NCBI GenBank assembly: GCA_910574455.1
Contig: CAJSYZ010000001.1
Span: forward strand, 4,323,424 to 4,387,423
Length of the DNA stretch: 64,000 bases
Source of the DNA: Trichaptum fuscoviolaceum
Lineage: Eukaryota; Basidiomycota; Agaricomycetes; Hymenochaetales; Trichaptaceae
Direction: 5' to 3'
The position numbers and the translations under genes are program-made. Of this stretch, positions 56,282 to 64,000 are shown piece by piece. Positions within the stretch are counted from its first letter, which is position 1; every line of letters starts with the position of its first letter. Under the pieces are notes generated by a model. That model made no database searches. It had not been told where the DNA came from and worked only from the letters and a program-made list of their open reading frames with translations.

Positions 56282-58937
56282 TTAAGTTTCCTCTTCATCA
56301 CCATTGCGTTTTCGCTTCCCGGTAGCTTTCCGTCCGGGTCCCCAGTTCGGTGTAGGGTTCTGTTGATAGCGGACAAGTTTTATCTTGGAGGATAGTGTCG
56401 TTGATTGAGGATGATGAGCGAAATTTGCCTCGAACCTGTTGAGAGGTGGACAATAAGAGTTAGACGGTCGTATCTCAATCTTAAACAATAAGAGCCAGAG
56501 GAACATACCGAGGCTCTTTGGAATGCAAGTAGTGCGCTGGAGAGGTAGGGGATATGCTTTCGGCCTTCACAGGATGAGTCTTTACCCAGTTACGGAAGAC
56601 GTCATGGATATCCTGCCGTGTCGCTGTTGTCTTGAGTGATCCTGGGAGGGCATGTGAACGGGAGACTTGGAACCCAGCGTGCAGCAAGGCATTCCTAGAA
56701 CGAGACGAGACAATAAGCGACCACATCTATCACATCCCCTCCTCGAGCCCAAGGCAAGTCAAAGAAACCCGAATACTCACGAGGTGTCTTCCAGCGAAGG
56801 GGATTGGCAGTGGAAGAACCCTGCGACCCGGTTCGGCGTGAAGTAAAAGGGAACGTTTAGTTCCTAGTGTATTGACGCCAAGAAGTGTTCAGATAAATTA
56901 TAGGTTTCGGGATCCAGATGAGCATGACGAGGGAAGGAACAATAAGGGCATGAGGGATACACGCACCTCCTTAGCAACGGTGAGCATACCCTTCATCCGT
57001 GCAGAGGTTCCATATTTGTCCTCGTTAGCCTGGACATGCGTAAGGACCTTGTTCACGAAGTCGACGTCATGAAGCGGGCCGGACCACATCGGGCCAGCAA
57101 TCTACCGGGCAAAATTCGAACATAAGTTATTGAGACTGAACAGGAATTTTGGACACATACATGTAGGACACTGTTGCATTCGGGGCATTTATCACCAACC
57201 GGGGGACCAGTGTGCTGTCTAAATAATACGTGCGCCTGCCCTGACTTTTCAGAAATCTTTTCGGCAATTTTGCCTAGCGGTTGTTCGTAGGGAGACTGGC
57301 AGCCCGTGCAGACATAGTATGTCGAAGTCTTGCTAGGAGGTCCATATCAGTTCGTGCCCTGCATTTGCAATTTCGCCTTCGCCCCGCTCCTGAATGGCGA
57401 AGTTATGACATCCAAACGCACCTAGCAGCTTTCTTGACTTCATTCGGCCCACTCTGAATCTGTATGAAGAGGCGAACATAGAAGTCGATCGATAAGGATA
57501 GTAGCGGTTGGATGTATCGCCCGTAACGTGAAGCGGAGGACGAGACCGCATGCAATACTAATCTGAGTGCCTGTGCATATAGTTTTAATGAGCACGCCGA
57601 ATAGCCAGGAGCAGCGGAGACAATAAGCTTGCCGATTCGTGACAGTACTCCGCCTTCAGAGACGTTCCGCCATAATTTGAGAAGCTGGTTCCAAGTCGGT
57701 CATCTGAGTGGGCTTTACGAGGCAAAGTATGGAGGTGACGCATACCATTTTTCTGGATAGTTGTTAGTTGCAAGGACTGCCAAGTCCGTGCAGGTCACGC
57801 AAAGGAGACCTAGAAATTTATGGGTGTTATCAATTGTTCTTATTGTACAATTGGCCACTGACCTCCGTCATGGACGCTCTGAACAGCTGCATCGATGAAC
57901 GGTGCTGCCGTACCATACGGATCCAAGTCTACGCAATCGACGCGTAGTTTTTCCGACCGGTGGGAGTACATCAACGAACTATACGTGCCATCTCATGTTA
58001 AACCTCCATACAGACTCAAATCAGAAGAGAATAATGTGCTGCGTACCAAGCGTCCCCTTCGTTGATCCTCACCTTCGCCAGAATTTTCTTCGGCGGCTTT
58101 TCTTTCCATTCCGGCTGCACAACACTGCCTTCTGGCTCCTCTGCTGTTTTTACGACAGCAGGAGTAGCAACGGGCACTTCATGTTCATGCAGATCGTTCA
58201 GCTCAACGTTCCGCTTGATAGCCTCAACGGCCGCGGGGGATAAGTCATTTGCGATTACATACCTACAGAAGAGCAGACCGTCCATGAGTACGAGCCAATC
58301 ATATGTAGTACGAGGGTACTTACTTTACGAGCGGGATCTCCTTAGCGTAACGAATTGACCGAAGCCCTGTAGCAGATAGTGCTTCAAGGATGGTGACTCG
58401 CTGAGGAGCATACTGGGCATTTCTTAGCATTAGCCAGCGTTTTCTGGACTCTGAGGCGCATGCTCATGAATCGCATACCTTTGGAAGCTGTTTCGGTGCA
58501 TCTGGCTTTATTTCCGATGCTGCAGGAGCCTTCGACACTTCATCCATAACGACGTCCTCAGTCTGCGGGACCGGGGGCTTAACTTCCTCAGCACCCTCGA
58601 TAGCTGGAGAATCACTGCTTCAGCATGGTTATTCCTTCCTCCGCTCTGCACACAACAACTCACTCTTCAGTTTCTTCTTCCCCTTCCCCTCCGCACCACG
58701 ACTCGCTGCCTTCTCCATCTTCTCCCTCCACTTCCTCTCCTTCCCGGCACTCAGCTCCTCGCTCCAGACACGTATGCACGCGACGCTCATATCTCTATTG
58801 AACTCCTGCACGGGGTTCAAGAACGCTTCGTCCGTCGCAGGGAGAAGGATGCGCGCACTGTTCTCTGTGTGTAGGGTGAAGCCTTCCGGGATCGTCACCG
58901 GTACGCCATCCGATGCACTTGATGAGCTCGCTGCCAT
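56282..58937 (-). CDS. TRM1: tRNA (guanine26-N2)-dimethyltransferase TRM1
   Basis: Makes m2,2G26 in nuclear and mitochondrial tRNAs. Start at 58937, [20 protein letters not shown], then [20 protein letters not shown]. Further exons give [40 protein letters not shown] (the catalytic DLDPYG motif), [20 protein letters not shown], the zinc-like CTGC...CPEC pair around [17 protein letters not shown] and [18 protein letters not shown], then [20 protein letters not shown], and the C-terminal [20 protein letters not shown] with a [11 protein letters not shown] end that resembles a nuclear signal. An upstream in-frame extension rich in Arg/Ala/Leu would look like a mitochondrial leader but starts with TTG. 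Confidence 0.93.
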
Positions 58938-59234
58938 TGAATATAATCTTACACAACCAATACGTCTGAGTGATGCTGCCCTTAGGCAGCGAAGTGCAAG
59001 AATGGCGAAAGCTTTCGAGTCAGCTACTATGTGCAAGAAGAACCTGTGGAGGCGCTCGCATTCGAAACTTCCAAGTTTTTAGAGTGATCGACAGCACGTG
59101 ACTCAATAATGGAAATGTTATTTTATAACCGGTTTAATTCGCATTATAAATGGCGAGAAACAAAGAATAAAGACACAATACACGTATGTAATATGAATAC
59201 AGAATCATCAAAGGAATCAAACATCGCCGCCTCT

Positions 59235-59912
59235 TTACTTGGCTCCAGCAGAGAATTCTAAAAAGTTGAGTAAATACTAAGAATAACGTTTGAGAGTAGC
59301 AAAGTTTACTTACTGGTCACAGATTTCGTACCCTCGGAGATGGCATGCTTCGACAACTCACCAGGAAGGATCAACCTTACTGAGGTCTGGATCTCACGAG
59401 AAGAAATAGTCGACTTCTTCGAATACGACGCGAGTTCTAGACAAACACCAACATCAGCTTCTATAACGAGACCATCAGATAGGCAGCACATACTGGAAGC
59501 CTCAGTGGCAATCCGCTCAAAGATATCATTCACAAACGAGTTGAGGATGGCCATCGCCTTGTTGGAGATACCAGTATCAGGGTGCACTTGCTTGAGCACT
59601 GGACCAAGTCGGGGAGGTCAGCAACACGGCCACTCCTTGACTGGAGCTAAGCCACGTACCCTTGTAGATGTAAGAGCTGTAAGTCTCCTTGCGGACCTTC
59701 CTGCGCTTCTTCTTATCGCCTTCGCCACCAGCTGCACTCTTCTTCGCTGTCTTCTTTGCCGCCTTCGAGCCCTCGCTAGTCGTCTTAGCGGGTGCCTTGG
59801 AGGCAGTGGAGGCAGGGGCCTTGCCGGCGGTGGAAGCGGGCTAGTAATCACCGCATGTCAGTATCACATTCCAATCGCCTATTCAATACGAGTCACTTAC
59901 TTTCGGAGCCAT
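59235..59912 (-). CDS. HTB1: Histone H2B
   Basis: Core nucleosomal histone. Start MAPK, intron, then a Lys/Ala/Pro tail ([20 protein letters not shown]), [17 protein letters not shown], intron, [20 protein letters not shown] and [15 protein letters not shown], intron, [20 protein letters not shown] and [20 protein letters not shown], last intron, TKFSAGAK. The four introns keep frame. The ubiquitylated lysine region (GTKSVTKFS) is present. The adjacent divergent slot where many fungi keep H2A holds other sequence here. Confidence 0.96.
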
Positions 59913-60443
59913 TTCAGTTAATTATTTGCTTGAAGTCGGTGAAAGGGCAGACTACAAGTCCAAAGCGAGATGTCAGACCAAATCTTGTCGTATCAGAGCG
60001 AAAGTAAGAGCAATGCGTACAGTAAGTGGTGCGTATGCAAATCAAATTCGATTTACTATGCAGAGAGACAGCAAGGGGGTGGTGGTAGGGGAGAAAGACG
60101 ATGAGCTCACTCGTCGCGACTTCCGCGCCCTTTATATAGGCGCGATTTGCCGAGAGGCCGGTTGTGCGGGGTTTGAATTTGAACAACATAACAACTTACC
60201 TCAGGCTCAGGCTGAACTTTTTTCACGTGACTTAATTGACGAACGCGACGCGACGCGTTTTTTAATACGACTGCATATCCACAAGAAGTACATGTCTTTG
60301 CAATGCTAATGCAACATACTGTTCGAGTTCGTTTGTACATATAACTATTACAATATCTCGAGAATTATTTCTGGATCCATGGCAAAACCTGCTTCTATCA
60401 GGGACAATGAACAACACGGAGCCGGTGATGCGCTATAGATTGC
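59913..60443. other. H2B upstream region
   Basis: About 530 bp between the H2B start and the stop of the next minus-strand gene. It holds the H2B TATA element (listed) and A/G-rich leader sequence. No H2A gene is present. Confidence 0.55.
60129..60138 (-). promoter_or_regulatory. TATA box of H2B
   Basis: TATATAAAGG on the minus strand, flanked by GCGCC on both sides, 217 bp upstream of the H2B ATG. Confidence 0.5.
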
Positions 60444-62256
60444 TTAAGGCTTGATGTTCTGGTCCTTCTTCTTGATCGAGCGTTCACTCGCTCGCCGGAT
60501 TGCCCATGTGAACTCATACGTCTTGCATGCATCCTCAAAGGAGCTCAGGATCAAACCCCCCTCCTCCGGATCCTCTTCGATATCTTCGATGACTTCAATG
60601 AGGTTTGAAACCTCAGAGAAGAAAGGGTCGTCGTCCGGGAAACGCTGAAGCTCCTCATAGTCGCTTTCTGGGCTGCGGATATACAGCCTTGGCTGGACAT
60701 ACGGGTTTACGAGCCTTTTTTGATTGATTAGCAAGTGTAAGTAGAGGATTCTAAGTTTTCTTTCTATTCACTGTTCTACTCACTTGAGCATGTAGCCATC
60801 GCAGAGAACTTCCAGCTCACAGCTGTAGTTCGTCCCCTGCAAGCTGACCATATGTGTCAGAGAGCCAACAGCGCCATTTTCGTATTTCCAAGTCGCAGCG
60901 GTAACACGCGGAATCCTGTTCTCCGGAGCAATCTTTCCCTCGTCTATCGGGATTTTTGAAAGGTGGCCTGCCTCCTCGTCCCACTCCAGGGAGTGTGCGG
61001 AAACAGATGCGATATCAACCTCGCCACCGAAGTAACGAGAAAGGTCGCAGAAGTGGGTGCCCTGCTCAACTATAGGTCCACAGCTGTCAATATGTATGTG
61101 TGAACAAGATACGGAGAGTTTAATGTTTAGAAGAATACCTCTTTGATTTATCCCACCAATCTGGTTTCGCAATCTTCTCGTATGCGCACGCGTAGCGAGC
61201 GACGGTTGCCATAACTGTCAGATTTTTCTCCAAGATGATCTGCTTCATCTTCTGAACTGCTTTAAGATAGCGCAACATGTATCTAATCAATTCGTCAGAG
61301 GCTAATAACGCTCGCTTCCGGCACAGAAGTTTCATATCACATACCCAACAGAGCAAATTACACCACTGTCGCTAATGGCTTTCGCAACATGGAAAGCCTC
61401 CTGAATCTCTTCCTCAGGACCGGTCGCAACCGGCTTCTCAATGAACATCGGGACACCCGGCAGGTGCTTCAGGATCTGCATCTCGATGTCGCGTCCGGGC
61501 TTTGTAGTACCGCGGAACATCGGCGGACTGCCGACAATAACTGCATGTGGGCGCTCTTTGTCAGTCATCCCTGCGATGAACTCTTCGAAGGATTTGTATA
61601 TGCGTGTGTTTTGGTACGCAGAGACAACGAAGGACTCGCATTTCTTGCGAAGCACAGCCTGTGCACGCTCGATCGCGGGGTCGATGAGCGCAACGACCTT
61701 GAGACGTGGTCCCAACTTGCTAGAATCGTAACATCGTCGTTAGAGTAGCCAGACGATCCGATAATTATGGAGCATTTAAGCAGAGTGAAGGTAACAATCC
61801 ATTAGATGCGTCTTGCCCGGATGCGCAACGAATTGACGATACGCACTGTTCGAAACGGAAAGAATGGTTCCACGGGCCCTCGTCCGAGCCTGTTTCGAGT
61901 TACGTTGATCGGCCGGAGTGGTAAGAGAGCAGCGAAAGCAATGGGATAAGTCAGCGGATCTTGGCCTCGTTCCGCGTCTAGTGTGGGGATGCGAGTTAAA
62001 CGGCTGTCCATTCGCCGTACTTACCGAACATGATGTTGCCTGCGCCAATGAAGACCACATTGAAGTCAGTCGCGCCTGGAAGGTGCCCAACTCTGCATCA
62101 AAGATTGTGGTACACGCATATATCGATACGGAGAAGTGGAGATTGCGCAAATTTGAATGATATTTCGAGGTAGCAACAGAGCGTAACGCGGGCATGCAAC
62201 GAACACTGTGAGAACGGTGGGACGCGCTCAGAGGGGACGAGACTCAACTTGTCCAT
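60444..62256 (-). CDS. Gfo/Idh/MocA-family NAD(P)-dependent oxidoreductase
   Basis: Rossmann-fold dehydrogenase. The N-terminal exon can start at 62256 (MDKLSLVPSERVPPFSQ) and splice with GTGTTC..GCAG into VGHLPGATDFNVVFIGAGNI; a longer in-frame start at 62357 is possible. Tiny exon GSDEGPWNHSFRFEH follows, then KLGPRLKVVALIDPAIERAQ, PHAVIVGSPPMFRGTTKPG, VPMFIEKPVATG (the conserved E-K-P), YMLRYLKAVQKMKQI, GPIVEQGTHFCDLSRYFGGE (substrate-site G-T-H) and a beta-rich C-terminal domain (VTAATWKYENGAVGSLTHM) ending KKKDQNIKP. About 425 residues. Substrate unknown, probably a sugar or inositol derivative. Confidence 0.85.
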
Positions 62257-63077
62257 ACGAACGAGCCTCGATGGGTCAATCGACTCTCTGCGCGACGGCG
62301 CCGACGGCCTGCGCTCAGAAGCGCGGCGAGAAGGAGGCAGCGAGCGGTTGAGCATATTGAGCCTGTCTGTATGCTGTGAGATGGTGGTGGAGGGAAAGCA
62401 AGAGGGATTCTGGCTCACGGGAGTCTGCGCAGACGGGGTAGGAGCTATTTGTAAGGAAACAGATGTCGTTTCTTGGAGTAACGGAATTGATTGTTTTGTA
62501 TCTTGCAGACGACTTGCACGTTCGGACACAACTCCAGTCCGGCCTCGGTCCGTCTATCAGCGCATTACGTCTATAATAGACACGGACCCCGGCTCTTCTC
62601 CTTTTCAGCTTCCGGAAACTCCGGATATTGGTTATATTATAATACTATTTTAGGACATGCAGTTTGACATTTCACACGCTAGGCCGGCCGGAATACGCCT
62701 CTGAGCGGGTCATCTTCCGGGGTCCGCGATACACCCGCCTTACCCCACACAGAATTCATTAAAACACGCCGAACCTGCGATTTGAAGATAGAAAGATAGA
62801 AGCGCAGAATAGACAGTAGATGGCAATCCGATATGAAGTGCCCATTCAAACCCGAGGAACGTGGGGAGCACAGGCAGGCGGGCAGGGATATCAAGGCATT
62901 TGACTAGGTGCAAATGTTAACGCGAACAGGGACGAAGAGGCGCATACATAGACATATAGCTATGAAGAACCGGAGACTGGTGGTGACGATGACGATGAGT
63001 GTTACATGTATAAGTCCTTCCAACGGCAAGAAGACGAGAAGATTAAGTCGAAAGTTCAGGGGACCAAGATGTCGAGC
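62257..63077. other. Intergenic region without supported genes
   Basis: About 820 bp between two minus-strand genes. The part to about 62530 is open on the minus strand (Ser/Pro/Arg-rich) and may be 5' leader of the oxidoreductase. Nothing else is recognised. Confidence 0.45.
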
Positions 63078-63651
63078 TCATGATGATGATGTCGAAGACG
63101 ACTTGTCTTCCGTCGCGGGCCGCATGCCGTTTCCATGATCCTGCTGCTGACGACGCGCTTTCTCGGCGAGGAGGGCTTTCGTGCGCGCCTCGGCGGCGCG
63201 CAACCGCTCGCTCATCGCCGCCAACTCAGCGTTCAGCTTTTCGTTCTCCTCAGCCAGCTTCAAGACGTTCGACTGTCTCTTCTGTACGCGCGCCTTCTCT
63301 CTGTTGGTCCGTGCGTGAAATGACACGGGCGTTGCGGTACACCATTCATTTCAAACCACCATTAGATAGAACCGATCAGAATGAGGATACCGAGTGTCGA
63401 ACCGAGGTAAAGAGCAGTGAGAGAGTCATACAAATCAGTCGGTCAGTGAGAGGAAGCACATCCAGAATGGCTTACGCGACGTACTCGGGATCAATATCCA
63501 CATCACCAAAGGCGCTATCGCCGATGATCTGGTCAAGGGACAACGAGAGCGACGCGTCAAAGCTCGTCTCGGGTAGCCGTGGTACTCCAGGCGAGGGCGG
63601 CGGGTCCATGGTCGACATCTTGGAGAGCCGCGAACGTCTGTCCCCGTTCAT
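63078..63651 (-). CDS. Small coiled-coil protein, zipper-like
   Basis: Start MNGDRRSRLSKMSTMDPPPS, then SLSLSLDQIIGDSAFGDVDI and DPEYVA. A GTAAGC donor joins EKARVQKRQSNVLKLAEENE, a leucine-zipper-like helix (KLNAELAAMSERLRAAEART), ending ATEDKSSSTSSS at 63078. About 145 residues after splicing. The unspliced upstream part of the second exon (RTNREKARVQKRQ) would look like a partial bZIP basic region, but no full N-x7-R basic region exists. Unknown function; a regulatory dimerisation partner is one possibility. Confidence 0.6.
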
Positions 63652-64000
63652 CGATCCGTTGTACACGATTCATTTCAGTCGACGTGCAAGCAACATTCGG
63701 ATTTCGTGGAGGTGAGTCGAGAGAGAGGTGAGTGCGATGCGATTGACCCAAGAAACACGGTGCACACCTGCTCTCGATCGACACACGCGGGTGCGCCTGC
63801 TCCTCTCCCAATGACGCCTCACGACCGGTATCCATCGATCCCTAACGATGGCCTCTTCAACCGTGTATCAAGTAAAAATCAAAGGTGAAAACGTATTAGA
63901 ATCAGAGAGAGAAGAAGAAGAAGGAAAGAGTCGAATGAAATGTTAGAAGGCAGGCGTTGGCAGTGAAGCAAGCGGTGAGTCGCGAGCGAACTGACGTCTT
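63652..64000. other. Upstream flank at the window edge
   Basis: Promoter or leader region of the coiled-coil gene; GA-rich stretch near 63900-63935. No gene is visible before the window ends. Confidence 0.45.

Noticed and set aside
58938..59036. Extended TRM1 start with a mitochondrial-looking leader
   Set aside because: The extension has no ATG; it would need a TTG start. The ATG at 58937 was kept, though dual targeting is known for TRM1.
63078..63326. bZIP transcription factor
   Set aside because: The zipper-like helix is present, but splicing at the exon border removes part of the supposed basic region, and no N-x7-R motif remains.

Overview
The window is nuclear DNA of a filamentous basidiomycete, most likely an Agaricomycete. 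Genes are densely packed on both strands and cut by many 45-65 nt GT..AG introns. They encode a standard eukaryotic housekeeping set (eIF1, H2B, TAF13, CBP20, TRM1, exosome MTR3), and a Plavaka-type DDE transposase, a family typical of mushroom genomes, is present. All gene models were spliced by eye from protein homology, so ends anchored on start and stop codons are firmer than some internal junctions.

Left half (1-29.5 kb), ordinary host DNA: a PAP2 lipid phosphatase, an FYV7-like nucleolar protein, eIF1, the tri-snRNP protein SNRNP27, a probable mitochondrial RRM protein, cap-binding CBP20, glia maturation factor, the GPI mannosyltransferase PIG-M, a tandem pair of aprataxin-like genes, the very small GPI-GlcNAc transferase subunit PIG-Y, a Gly/Ser-rich single-pass membrane protein, mitoribosomal uS7m, a CYP33-like RRM protein without the cyclophilin part, TAF13 with a long Gln/Ala-rich N-terminus, a divergent kinase-like protein, NSRP1, exosome MTR3, a SAM methyltransferase and a type II haloacid dehalogenase. 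Together they cover RNA processing, transcription initiation, GPI-anchor synthesis and DNA-end repair. They are unrelated neighbours, not an operon or biosynthetic cluster.

Middle (30.85-50.89 kb), the striking part: a perfect 27-bp inverted repeat at 30850-30876 and 50868-50894 brackets 20,045 bp. The two ends also share short subterminal words. Inside are an apparently intact Plavaka transposase (minus strand), two uncharacterised plus-strand genes on either side of it (one coiled-coil, one acid-tailed), low-complexity spacers, a spliceable DEDDy 3'-5' exonuclease gene, a short unknown gene, and broken copies of host-type genes: a long alpha-1,3-glucan synthase relic and a WD40 relic. I read this as one large cargo-carrying transposon that has captured host gene material.

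Right part (50.9-64 kb), host DNA again: the STE11-type MAPKKK, whose start codon lies only about 0.5 kb from the right end of the element, then TRM1, histone H2B, a Gfo/Idh/MocA oxidoreductase and a small coiled-coil protein. I found no tRNA, rRNA or CRISPR features.
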